Assembly (NCBI GenBank): GCA_963773765.1
Contig: CAVZCC010000001.1
Span: 1,116,001-1,180,000 of the forward strand
From: CAVZCC01 sp963773765
GTDB lineage: Bacteria > Actinomycetota > Acidimicrobiia > Acidimicrobiales > Microtrichaceae
DNA: 64,000 bases
Reading direction: 5' to 3'
This document shows, one piece after another, positions 48,784 through 58,430 of the stretch (position 1 is its first letter; each line of letters opens with the position of its first letter). The notes below the pieces were generated by a model that was given only the letters and a program-made list of their open reading frames with translations, was not told the origin of the DNA and ran no database searches. A program made the translations under genes and the position numbers.

Positions 48784-50851
48784 GTGGCCGCGGACGTGAT
48801 CCTGTCGGTGCTGGCGTGGGTCCTGGTGGGCCTGGCCCCCGGGGCGATGCTCGTGCTCTCCGTCCGGCCCGGGCTGGTGCGCCGGCCGTGGGAGCTCCTC
48901 TGTTGGGCCGCTCCCCTGTCGGTGGTGGCGGTGTTCCTGCCGGCGCAGCTGGCCGCATCAGCCGGCGTGCCGATGTGGCCCTGGGTCGCGGTGGTGGCAC
49001 TGGGGGGGCCCGCCGCCCTCCTGGCGGTGACACAGGGCCGGCGCACGTCGCCACTGCGCCGTGGTGAGGCCGGTGCGCTGCACCTGGGCCGCCACGACGG
49101 GCCCGGCCTGGACGACGGCCCGCCCGACGAACGCCCGACCGGTGACGGCACCCCGCTCCGGCCGGCCCCGCCGGCGATCCCGGCCACCGGCCTGCTGGGC
49201 GTCGCCATCGTGCTGGGCCTGGCCGTGTGGCTGGTCGGCCTGGGCGGACTGCCGCTGGAGCCGCCCAACTCCGACGCCCAGCAGCACGGCTACCTGGTGG
49301 AGCGCATCGTCGACACCTCCTCGGTGGATCCGGCCACCACCCTGGTGTCCTCGCCCGTGGACGGACGGCGCACGGTGGACTTCTACCCGCTGGCGTTCCA
49401 CGCCCAGGTGGCGCTGGCGGGCCAGCTGACCGGGGCACCGGTCGGCGTGCTCCTGGTGTGGTGGACGGTGCTGGGCGCCGCGGTGCTCCTGCCGTGCGCC
49501 ATGTTCCTGCTGGTCCGCGTCCTGGTGCCGGACCGTCCCGGCGCGGCCGGCTTCGCGGCCGTGCTCACCCCCCTGGCGGGCGCGTTCCCGGCCCAGCCGT
49601 TCCAGTTCGGCGGGCTCACCACGATCGTGGGCCTGGCCCTGGGCCTGGCCGCGACCGCGGTCACCCTGGGTGCGGTGGCGGCCCGCACCGGCCCGACCGG
49701 CCCGCCGGCCCCCGACGGTGCCGGGCCCGGTGCCACGGCCCGGACCGGATGGGCCTGCGCCCTGGCCGGTGCGTGCCTCGGGGGCGCCGTCCTGGTGCAC
49801 ACCACCCAGGCCGCGTTCCTGGCCGTGGTCCTGGGGGTGATGGCCGGCGGGCGCGTCCTGGGCCGGCTCCGTTCCGGCGGGCTGCGACGTGAGCTGGGGG
49901 CGTGGTTCCTGGTCGGCGCCGGCGCCCTCGCCGCGCTGGTGTGGTCGGTGCCCGGCATGGTGGCCGGCTCCGCGGAGCGGACGGCGGCCCCGGGCTGGAT
50001 CCGGGACCTCACCGTGCCCGACGCCCTGGTGGCCGGGGTGACCCTGGACGCGGACGGGACCTTCGCCTGGCTGGGCGGTGCGCTGGCCCTGGCCGGCCTG
50101 GCGGTCGCGGTGCGGCGCCGGTCCCTGGGGGGCTTCGCCGCGGCCGGCGGGGTGCTGGTGCTGTTGTTCCTGTCGCTCATGAACGGGGACGGGCCCCTCT
50201 CCCCGCTCCAGGGACTGACCGGCCCCTGGTACACCACGTGGTTCCGGGTCGGCCACGCCCTGGTGCCGTTCGTGGTGGTGTTCGCCGCGGTGGCGATCGA
50301 CGCCGGCGTGTCCTGGGTGCAGGACCGGGCCGGGACGGTCACCTCCGGCGCCACCGCCACGGTCCTGTCCCGCCTGGGGCTGCTCGTGGTGGTGGTCCTC
50401 ACGCTGACGCTGGTGCGCAACCCGGTCGACCGGATCCAGCACGCCGCCACCACCAACACCCTGGTCGGCGACCCGGAGGCACGCGCTGTTCCGGCGCCTG
50501 GCCGGCCGGGTCGACCGGGGGACCCAGGTGCTCAACCAGTTGAACGACGGCACGACGTGGATGTACGCCATGGCCGGGCTGGACCCGTTCTGGGGCTTCG
50601 CCGGCGTGGACGGTGCCGTGGAGCCGGACCGGGCCTACCTGCTGGACCACGTCCAGGACGTCGCCACCGACCGCCGTGTGCAGGACCTGGTCCGGCGCTG
50701 GGGCATCCGCTACGTGGTGGTGGGTGACCGCACCTACCTGGACGACCCGCCCGAACTGACCCGGGACCGGCTGCGCGGCGCAGCGGGGATCACCGAGGTG
50801 GACCGGGGCGGGCACATGTCCGTGTTCCGGATCGACCCCACGGGGGCCTGA
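48784..50851 (+). CDS. Large multi-pass membrane protein, DUF6541-like (copy 2; frame interrupted near 50478)
   Basis: Paralogue of the preceding gene, with matching landmarks: GGLPLEPPNSDAQQHGYLVE, DFYPLAFHAQVALAGQ, VLNQLNDGTTWMYAMAGL and VVGDRTYLDDP. One G near 50478 must be removed to join GDPE to HALFRRLAGRV, giving 688 residues. The two share fold and C-terminal motifs but differ widely elsewhere, so the duplication is old. Substrate unknown; an envelope glycan role is inferred from context. Confidence 0.72.
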
Positions 50852-50858
50852 GGCGGCG

Positions 50859-51461
50859 TCAGGCCCGGGGGCGACGCAGGCGGGGCGCGGCCAGCACGAT
50901 GGTGTTGGCCGCCTTGTCGTGCGGTCCCCGGTAGATGGCGTTGGCCAGCGACGACATGTAGATGATCACCGGCACCACCAGCAGGTACGACAGCGCCGGG
51001 ATGCCGAGCAGCGGCGCGGCGTAGGCCACGAGCAGGAACACGCCGGGAACGGCGGCGCGGACGAAGCCCTCCTGGCGGTAGGCCAGGTGGCCGTCGGTCC
51101 AGCGGACGGCCTTGATCTGGCACACCCACTTCCCCAGCGTCTGGCCCCAGGTGGAGATGCACACCGTCTCGTAGAGGATGAACACGATCGGGAACAGCAG
51201 CAGCGTCCACAGCGGCCCGGTGAGCTCGCCCTTGTCCGGGCCCGACTCGATCGTCTTGACCCCGAGCGCGGTGCCGATGAACCCGAACGGGAACGACACG
51301 ATGATGAAGTCCATGATGCGGGCCAGCGCCCGCAGCCCCCATGACGCCGGGGCGCCCGGCAGGCCCCGCTCCGGGAGCTGCTCGCGCCCCTCGGGCGGGC
51401 TCAACGGATAGGGCAGGCCGGACTCGCGCTCGTCGGGATCCGTGGGGATGGGTTCGGTCAC
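50859..51461 (-). CDS. RDD family membrane protein
   Basis: A 200-residue protein with a Pro-rich cytosolic start, RALARIMDFIIVSFPFGFIG opening the RDD domain, WGQTLGKWVCQIKAVRWTDG in the middle, and three or four membrane segments. RDD proteins are small membrane proteins of uncertain function, some implicated in ion exchange. It follows lpdA by 4 bases and is presumably in the same transcript. Confidence 0.85.
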   Translation of the reverse strand: MTEPIPTDPDERESGLPYPLSPPEGREQLPERGLPGAPASWGLRALARIMDFIIVSFPFGFIGTALGVKTIESGPDKGELTGPLWTLLLFPIVFILYETVCISTWGQTLGKWVCQIKAVRWTDGHLAYRQEGFVRAAVPGVFLLVAYAAPLLGIPALSYLLVVPVIIYMSSLANAIYRGPHDKAANTIVLAAPRLRRPRA

Positions 51462-51465
51462 CCGG

Positions 51466-52828
51466 TCACTCTGCCGCGTCCATCAACGCCTCGGCCAGCG
51501 CCGGGTGCACGAAGATGCTCTCCGCGATGTCGTGCACCCGCAGCCCGTTGGTCACCGCCACGGCCAGCACGGCGATCAGCTCCGCGGCCTGGCGGCCCAC
51601 GATCGAGCCTCCCAGGATCACCCCGGTGGCAGGGTCCGAGATGATCTTCACGAAGCCGCGGGGGTCGTCGTTGATCAGCGCCTTGGCGGTGGAGGCGAAC
51701 GGGACCTTGGTCACCCGCACCTTGCGGCCCTCGGCGAAGGCATCGGCCTCGGCCAGGCCCACGTCCGCGATCTCGGGGTCGGTGAAGATGGCCGACGCCG
51801 CCTTCTCGTAGTCCAGGTGGCGGTGGTCCACCTTGTGCAGGCCCATGACGTGCTCGGCGATCTTGCGGCCCTGCATGGACGCCACCGAGGACAGCGGCAG
51901 CTTCCCGGACACGTCGCCGGCCACGTAGATGTGGTCGACGTTGGTGCGCATGTGGTGGTCCAACCGGCGGACCCAGGGTCCGTCCATCTCCACGCCGGCC
52001 TCGGCCAGGCCCAGCCCCTCCGAGTTGGGCAGGGAACCGATGGCCAGCAGGCAGTGTGAGCCATGGGCCACACGGCCGTCGTCGCAGCGCACGGTGACGC
52101 CGGCCTCGGTACGGTCCAGCCCGATCGCACGTGCCCCCTTGTAGAGCCGCACGCCGCGGTTGAGGAAGTCCTCCTCCAGCACCGCTGCCACCTCCGGGTC
52201 CTTGCTGGGCAGGACCTGCTGGCGGGACACGATCAGGGTGACCTCACACCCGAACGACGAGAACATGTGGACGAACTCCACGCCGGTGACGCCGGAGCCC
52301 ACCACCACCAGGTGCTCGGGCAGGACCTTGGGCGGGTAGGCGTCCCGGGTGGTCAGCACCAGGTCCCCGTCGGGCTGGGCCCAGTCCGGGATCCGGGGTC
52401 GGCTGCCCGTGGACACCATGACGGCGTCGGCCTCGAAGAACTCCTCGCCGCCCTCGGTCTGGGCCACCACGTGGTGGGCGTCGACCAACCGGCCGGTGCC
52501 CCGCACGATGTTGACGCCCTGGCTCTCCAGCAGCCGGCGGTTCTGGCCCTCCAGCACCTCGGTGATGTCGGCCGATCCGCTCCCGCAGCGCCTCCAGGTC
52601 CACCGAGGCGCCTCCCACCTCCAGGCCCATGCCGGAGGCGTCGTGGATCTCGTCGAGTCGGTCGCCGGTGGCGATCATGGCCTTGGACGGCACGCAGTCC
52701 CACAGGTGGGCGGCTCCGCCCACGATGTCCCGTTCGATGAGGGTGACCTGGGCCCCCAGCCGCGCCGCGTAGGTGGCGGCCTGGGTGCCGGCGGGGCCGC
52801 CACCGATGATGACGAAGCGGAGCGACAT
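51466..52828 (-). CDS. lpdA: LpdA-type NAD(P)H quinone/disulfide oxidoreductase (frame interrupted near 52571)
   Basis: FAD enzyme of the pyridine-nucleotide-disulfide family, 453 residues after removing one G near 52571. FVIIGGGPAGTQAATYAARL binds FAD and VVVGSGVTGVEFVHMFSSFG binds NAD(P). In place of CxxxxC the active site reads GGAAHLWDCVPSKAM, with only C45. That fits mycobacterial LpdA (Rv3303c), a quinone reductase rather than a lipoamide dehydrogenase. TAGCCT lies 6 bases before ATG 52828. Confidence 0.87.
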
Positions 52829-52834
52829 CCGCTC

Positions 52835-52840
52835 AGGCTA
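52835..52840 (-). promoter_or_regulatory. Putative -10 hexamer of lpdA
   Basis: TAGCCT on the minus strand, 6 bases before ATG 52828, in the 21-base gap after the coiled-coil gene. Confidence 0.42.
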
Positions 52841-52849
52841 TCCGCAGGG

Positions 52850-53164
52850 TCAGTCCGCTCCGTCCGCACCGCTGCCGCCGAGGACGGCCCTGACCCGGCG
52901 GCGGGCGCCCAGCACCAGGTTCACCGGGAACGTGGACCGCAGCCTCTGGAAGCGCTGCTCCAGTTCCCAGTTGCGACGCCGCAGTCGGTGGATGTCCTCG
53001 TTCTCCTCCAGCATGGCGGCGATGAGCCGGTCCTGGGCCGCCACCCGGAGCCGGAGCCGGTCCAGCTCGGCGGTCCCCGCCGGTGCGGCCGACGCCCCGG
53101 CGTCGGGTGCCGCGACGGGCGCCCGACCACCCCCGTCGGCCTCGGCTCCGGTGTCCGCACTCAC
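52850..53164 (-). CDS. Small coiled-coil hypothetical protein
   Basis: A 104-residue protein starting GTG 53164 (VSADTGAEADGGG), with a well-placed GGAGG ribosome site. An Ala/Pro-rich first third leads to a heptad-like helix (ELDRLRLRVAAQDRLIAAML, EENEDIHRLRRRNWELEQRF), then FPVNLVLGARRRVRAVLGG. No family recognised. The helical end resembles tails seen beside glycosyltransferases, and it is divergent from the large glycosyltransferase at 53256, so a partner role is possible. Confidence 0.6.
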   Translation of the reverse strand: MSADTGAEADGGGRAPVAAPDAGASAAPAGTAELDRLRLRVAAQDRLIAAMLEENEDIHRLRRRNWELEQRFQRLRSTFPVNLVLGARRRVRAVLGGSGADGAD

Positions 53165-53255
53165 CTGGATCGGTCCTCCGTCGGTCGTCCGCCCGCAGGG
53201 GTTCCTGCTGGTACCTTCGCTCCGTCGGCATCGTAGTGGTCCGACCCAGACGCCC

Positions 53256-56246
53256 ATGAGTGACCCCCGCCCACATCCGCCCCGTGCCGTGGTGGTGCAC
53301 CGGTCCGTCCCGGGCCCACGGTCCGCCGATCCTCGGGACCGGCAGGTGTTCCGCCGCATCCTGGACCTGCGGGCGCTCGGGCTGGACGTGACGCTGGTGC
53401 CGCTGGAGGCGCTGCCGGAGGGGGGAGCGCCCGCCACCCTGGCCCAGAACGGCGTCCGGGTCCGCTCGGGGCTGCGGGAGCCCGCGGCCGGACGGCTCGT
53501 CGACGAGTTGGCGGGGACGGACGAGGGGGTGCCGGCGGCGACGCTGGTGCTCACCTCGCTGTGGCTCCCGCAGCGGCTCCTGGACCTGGCCGTCGGGTTC
53601 GACGGGGTGTTGGTCCTGGACCTGGACGACCTGCCGTCGGCCCAGCGCCGGACGGCCCGCGACGTGTTCCGGCCGGCGGAGCAACCCGGCCTGGACACCG
53701 AGGTCGGGCACCTGCAGGCCCGTGAGACCGCCGTGCTGGACGCGGCCTCGCTGGCCATCTGCTCGTGCAGTTCCACGCTCGACGCGGTCACCGAACTGTC
53801 CTCCGTGCGGGCGGTGGTGGTCCCGCCCACCGTCGTGGCCCCGGAGCCACCCGTCGGCGCCGGTGCCCCGTCGGCCGGTGGCGTGGTCCTGGCCGGCCGG
53901 TTCAGCGACGAGTTCGCCACCCCGGACGAGGCCGTGCTCACCGACGTGCTCCACGCGGTGCTGGCCCGGTCACCGTCGGGCGCGACCCCTGCGGTCCTGG
54001 CCCCCGAGGACACCGTGCCCCGGCTCCGCCGGCCGGTGCGGGGCAGGGTCGAGGTCACGACGCTGGCGGGCTCGGCCCAGGCCGTGGCCGGCGCCCGGGT
54101 CCTGGTGGACCTCCGCACCTTCGGGCTGCCCACCACGGCCCGGCGGGCCGAGGCGGCCGCGGCCGGCGTGCCGTTCGTGGCCTCCCCCACCGCGGTGGGC
54201 GGCGACGACCTGGGCGACCTCGCGGCCGACCTGGTGGCCGGCGACGCCACGGCCCAGGCCGCCCTGGTGCAGCGGCTCCTGGACGACCACGCCCACCACC
54301 GGCGGGTGTCCCGGGCGCTCCGGGACCTGGCCCGGCGGTTCGCCCCCGACGCCACCCGGCCCGCGCTGGCCCGGGCCCTGGCCGGAGCCGGTCTCGACCT
54401 TGCCGGGCTCGACCTTGCCGGGACGGCCGCGCCCGGGATGGTCGTGGCCGGGGACGGGGATGGCACCGAGTACCGCCGTGCGCCGCTGGACGGCACCCTG
54501 GCCGACGCAGATCCCAGGGTGGAGGACCTGGAACGGGCCATGGTCCCGGTCCGGCTCCACTCCCGGGACGACAGCATCAACCTGCAGAGCCCCCTGGACG
54601 CCGACCAGCGCTACCGGATCTTCTCCCGGACCCATCTGGAGGCGCCGCCCGGCACCACTCCCCCGGCCGGTGCCGCCGCGGCCGGCATCTGCTTCAGCGT
54701 GCTGGTGCCCACCTGGAACACCGACCCCGACCTCCTGGCCGCGTGCCTGGACTCGGTGGCGGCCCAGACGCACGGCAACTGGGAGCTGTGCGTGGTCGAC
54801 GACGGCTCGACCGAGACCGCGCACCTGGACCTGCTCCGGGCCCGCGCCCAGGAGGACCCGCGGATCCGGCTCCGGCTCAACCCCTACAACCAGGGCATCG
54901 CGCTGGCCTCCAACGATGCCCTGGCCCTGGCCACCGGGGACTGGGTCGTGCTGCTGGACCACGACGACCTGCTCAAGCCCGATGCCCTGGCCTGGGTGGC
55001 CGCCTACGTGGACCGCTGCGGCGACTACGACCTGTGGTACTCCGACGAGGACAAGATCGACCTGTCCGGCCGGCTGGCCATGCCGTTCCTCAAGCCCGAC
55101 TGGTCCCCCGAACTGCTCATGGGGGTCAACTACGTCTGCCACCTGCTGGCGGTCCGCCGGGAGCTGATGCAGGAGGTCGGTGGGTTCCGTTCCGGCTTCG
55201 ACGGCGCCCAGGACTACGACCTGGTCCTGCGGCTGGTGGAGCGGGCCCGGCGGGTGGGCCACATCGCCAAGCCGCTCTACTCCTGGCGCATGATCCCCGG
55301 CTCCACCGCCCTGGACACCGGGTCCAAGCCCAAGGCCCACCACGCCGGGCACCGGGCCCTGCAGGACGCCCTGGACCGCCGGTTCCAGCCGGCCACGGTG
55401 CAGGACGGACACGCCGACACCACCCACCAGGTGCGCTACGCGGTGGACACCGACCAGCTGCTCACCATCATGATCCCGACCCGGGACCGGGTCGACCTCA
55501 TGCGGAGCTGCATCGACCGGCTGCGCCGGGCCAGCGGTGGCGTGCGTTACGAGCTGCTGGTGGTGGACAACCAGTCCACCGACCCCGCGACGCTCGAGTA
55601 CCTGGAGGAGCTGCTGGCCGAGGGCCACCAGGTCGTGCGCTACCCCCACGACTTCTCCTTCGCCCGCCAGGTCAACCTGGGGGCCCTGCACGCCCGGGGT
55701 GACCTGCTGCTCATCCTCAACAACGACACCTGGGCCCGCAACGACGACTGGCTGCTGCGCATGATGGAACACGCCCAGCGGCCCGAGGTGGGCCTGGTGG
55801 GGGCCCGGCTCATGTTCCCCGAGGGCCAGCGCGACGACCGCCCCCAGCACGAGGGCATCGTCCTGGGGATGGCCGGCCTGGCCTACAACATCGACCTGGG
55901 CGGCTACATGGGCCTGGACCAGTTCGTGCGGAACTGCTCGTCGGTCACCGCGGCCTGCGTCATGCTGCGGCCGTCGGTGCTGTTCGCGGTCGGCGGCATG
56001 GAGGAACGGCTCCGGGTCGCCTACAACGACGTGGACTTCGGCGTCCGGATCAGCGAGTACGGCTACCGGGTGGTGTACACGCCGCACGCCGTGCTGGAGC
56101 ACCCGGAGTCGGCGTCCCGCAAGGACCTCCACCCCATGGAGGACGAGGAGTGGCTCGTCGGCCGCTGGGGCCCCAGGGGCGCAGTCCGTGAGCCGTTCGT
56201 GAACACCCACTTCGAGTGGTTGATGCCGGTGTTCTACCGGCTCTGA
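53256..56246 (+). CDS. Multidomain glycosyltransferase (GT4-like region plus two GT2 domains)
   Basis: A 996-residue protein. The first 400 residues resemble a reduced GT-B region (VVVHRSVPGPRSADPRDRQV, VLDLDDLPSAQRR, VVLAGRFSDEF). A first GT2 domain follows: FSVLVPTWNTDPDLLAACLD, LCVVDDGSTETAHLDLL, YDLWYSDEDKIDLSGRLAMP. A second begins LLTIMIPTRDRVDLMRSCID, with LVVDNQSTDPATLEYLEELL, LLLILNNDTWARNDDWLLRM and VAYNDVDFGVRI. Tandem GT2 proteins of this sort build O-antigen-like chains. Sugars unknown. The downstream genes are convergent to it. Confidence 0.87.
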   Translation: MSDPRPHPPRAVVVHRSVPGPRSADPRDRQVFRRILDLRALGLDVTLVPLEALPEGGAPATLAQNGVRVRSGLREPAAGRLVDELAGTDEGVPAATLVLTSLWLPQRLLDLAVGFDGVLVLDLDDLPSAQRRTARDVFRPAEQPGLDTEVGHLQARETAVLDAASLAICSCSSTLDAVTELSSVRAVVVPPTVVAPEPPVGAGAPSAGGVVLAGRFSDEFATPDEAVLTDVLHAVLARSPSGATPAVLAPEDTVPRLRRPVRGRVEVTTLAGSAQAVAGARVLVDLRTFGLPTTARRAEAAAAGVPFVASPTAVGGDDLGDLAADLVAGDATAQAALVQRLLDDHAHHRRVSRALRDLARRFAPDATRPALARALAGAGLDLAGLDLAGTAAPGMVVAGDGDGTEYRRAPLDGTLADADPRVEDLERAMVPVRLHSRDDSINLQSPLDADQRYRIFSRTHLEAPPGTTPPAGAAAAGICFSVLVPTWNTDPDLLAACLDSVAAQTHGNWELCVVDDGSTETAHLDLLRARAQEDPRIRLRLNPYNQGIALASNDALALATGDWVVLLDHDDLLKPDALAWVAAYVDRCGDYDLWYSDEDKIDLSGRLAMPFLKPDWSPELLMGVNYVCHLLAVRRELMQEVGGFRSGFDGAQDYDLVLRLVERARRVGHIAKPLYSWRMIPGSTALDTGSKPKAHHAGHRALQDALDRRFQPATVQDGHADTTHQVRYAVDTDQLLTIMIPTRDRVDLMRSCIDRLRRASGGVRYELLVVDNQSTDPATLEYLEELLAEGHQVVRYPHDFSFARQVNLGALHARGDLLLILNNDTWARNDDWLLRMMEHAQRPEVGLVGARLMFPEGQRDDRPQHEGIVLGMAGLAYNIDLGGYMGLDQFVRNCSSVTAACVMLRPSVLFAVGGMEERLRVAYNDVDFGVRISEYGYRVVYTPHAVLEHPESASRKDLHPMEDEEWLVGRWGPRGAVREPFVNTHFEWLMPVFYRL

Positions 56247-56288
56247 GCCGGGCCGTCGCGGGGCCGGCCGGGGGCGCTCAGGCGGACG

Positions 56289-56790
56289 TCATGGACCGAA
56301 TCCGGCGCCGTTCCAGTACGCGGTGTTCTCGCCCTGCAGCACCGGCATCCGGTTGATCAGGACCGCCCCCGAACTGGGGTCAGCGTCGCCGTCGACGTAG
56401 ACGTCCGCGACCGAACCCGGCTCCCAGCCCGCGTCCTGGAACCGGATCGGGAAGCTCCCGCCGTACGGGATCCGGTCGTCGTGCGAGATCCGGACGCCGT
56501 CGAGGTGCCAGGTTCGGTATCCCGGGTCCTCGTGGGGGTCGAACCGGAGCAGGTGGACGAAACGGCTGGCCGGCCCACCGTAGCCGAGGCCTGCGTAGCC
56601 ACCGTTCTCGATCGCGGCCGGCGGCCACGTCGTCAGGTCGACGGAGTAGGTCACGGGACCGAGGGCCGGGAAGACGTCCTTGCTGCACGATGGTGATGCG
56701 CCCAGCACGTACCAGCAGAAGCGGGTGTCCAGCCCCTGTCCCGGAGCCTGGTTGGTACCCCACGTCCCTTCGTACTGGATACGCCAGGTG
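56289..56790 (-). other. Beta-sandwich domain fragment fused to GT4
   Basis: Minus-strand frame reading VTWRIQYEGTWGTNQAPGQG, LDTRFCWYVLGASPSCSKDV, VHLLRFDPHEDPGYRTWHLD and VLQGENTAYWNGAGFGP, then a stop. Two cysteines, many aromatic residues and the closing NTAYWNGAGF look like a surface protein with a FlgD-like Ig end. It has no start codon or signal of its own and appears cut at the last strand. It may be a real C-terminal domain or the remnant of another gene joined by deletion. Confidence 0.55.
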
Positions 56791-57972
56791 ACCCGGGACG
56801 ACCCGCTCGAAGGTCTCCAGGTGCTTGCGGGCGACGGCCTCCATGGAGAAGGACCGCTCGATCAGCTCCCGCTGGCGCTTGGCGATCAGCTCCGCCCCCT
56901 CGGGGTCGCTCAGGACCTTGCTGATGGCGCCGGCCAGCTCGGCCGGCCGTCCCTCGGACACCAGCACGATGTTCTCGCCGTTGCGCAGCTCGATGCCCCG
57001 GAAGTTGTCCATGCGCAGGGCGGCCACGACCGGTGTGCCCGCCGCCATGGACTCCAGGCTGGCCGTGCCCAGGCCGTAGCCCTGCAGGTCGTGGGTCTCC
57101 ACCTGCGCGGCGGCGAGGTAGTCGGGGATCTCACCCTTGGGCACCGCTCCCACGCACAGCACGTGCTCGGTGACCCCGTACTCCTCCGCCGTCTCCAGGA
57201 AGGCCGAGTGGTGCACGTTGCCCACCACCACCACCATGGCGTCCGGGTGCTGGCGCAGGACCCCCGGCAGGGCCTCCATCAACAGGACCCGGTCCCGCAA
57301 CGGGATCACGTGCCCGAGCGACAGGATGACCTTGCGGTCCCCCAGGCCCCACTGGCGGCGCACCCGGTCACCGTCACCCCGGACGCCGAACCGCTCCAGC
57401 TCCACCCCGACGGGGATGTCCACCATGTGGCTCTCCCGGGTGGCGTACCGGGACCGGATGTAGGCGTCCATGAGGCGGTCCATGACCACCATGTACGGGT
57501 CGTAGCTGTTCACCACGGGGCGGACCAGGAGGTAGTCGATCGCGGTGAAGGCCAGCGAGTAGAGCCGGTTGGGGTTCTCCAGCCGGGTGTGGACGCTGAG
57601 CACGACCGGCACGTCATGGCGCTTGGCCCAGCGGCCGCTCATCCACGACAGGTCGAGGAACTGCCCGTGCTGGTGGATCACGTCGGGCTTGAACCGGTTG
57701 AGCAGCTTGTTGACCCGCCGCACGTTGGAGGGGCGCAGGGCGAAGGTGATGTCGAAGTCGATGGACAGCCCCAACTTGGGCATGCCGACCGCGGGCAGGC
57801 GCACCACCCGGTAGCCGCGCCGCTCCTCCTCCGCCGGGGCGTCACCGAAGGCGGCGGTGATGACCAGCACCTCGTGGCCGGCCAGCGCGTACTGGTGGGC
57901 CAGCGACTCCGACAGGTGCGAGCTCCCGCCCACCCGGGGCGGGAAGAAGTTGTTCACCACCGCGATCCTCAT
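56289..57972 (-). CDS. Glycosyltransferase family 4 joined to a beta-sandwich fragment (frame interrupted near 56793)
   Basis: The first 393 residues are a GT-B glycosyltransferase: MRIAVVNNFFPPRVGGSSHL, VIHQHGQFLDLSWMSGRWAK, VILSLGHVIPLRDRVLLMEA and LGTASLESMAAGTPVVAALR, ending KHLETFERVV. Removing one C near 56793 leads straight into a different domain to 56289, described separately, for a 560-residue total. A usual GT4 would stop shortly after FERVV. The gene overlaps the acyltransferase stop by four bases. Confidence 0.8.
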
Positions 57973-58430
57973 GGGCGACCACCTCCGGGGGTCCCGTGGA
58001 CGAACTCCACCCGGTCCCCGTCGACCTCCACCGCGCCGATGACCCGGGCCGGCACACCGGCCACGATGGCGCCGGGCGGCACGTCCCGGGTCACCACGGC
58101 CCCGGCACCCACCACGGCACCGTCGCCCACGGTCACGCCCATGTTCACCACGGCGTTGGCCCCCACGAACACGCGGTCACCCAGCACGGTGGGGGCCCGG
58201 TCGACGTGGTCGTAGCTGCGACCCGACACGCACCGCCGGGCGGTGGAGTGGGTGTAGATCTGGCTCCCGGCCGACAGGTCGCAGCCCCGGCCGATGCGCA
58301 GGCCACCCGAGCCGTCGACCACGCAGAACGCCCCGATCCAGGTGCCCTCGCCGATGTCCGGGTCACCGACCACCCAGGCCAGGGGGTGGTACGGGTTCCC
58401 CGGCAGCCCGGTGGTGGGGTCCGACGTCAC
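57969..58430 (-). CDS. Hexapeptide-repeat acyltransferase (WbbJ/serine-acetyltransferase fold)
   Basis: A 153-residue left-handed beta-helix protein from GTG 58430. Hexapeptide repeats run from IGEGTWIGAFCVVDG through VLGDRVFVGANAVVNMGVTV and AVVGAGAVVTRDVPPGAIVA to GVPARVIG. Members acetylate sugars or sugar amines using acetyl-CoA; WlbB-like enzymes make UDP-di-N-acetyl uronic acids. Start overlaps the epimerase stop by four bases (GTGA) and the end overlaps GT4 (ATGA), so the set is one operon. Confidence 0.83.
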   Translation of the reverse strand: MTSDPTTGLPGNPYHPLAWVVGDPDIGEGTWIGAFCVVDGSGGLRIGRGCDLSAGSQIYTHSTARRCVSGRSYDHVDRAPTVLGDRVFVGANAVVNMGVTVGDGAVVGAGAVVTRDVPPGAIVAGVPARVIGAVEVDGDRVEFVHGTPGGGRP

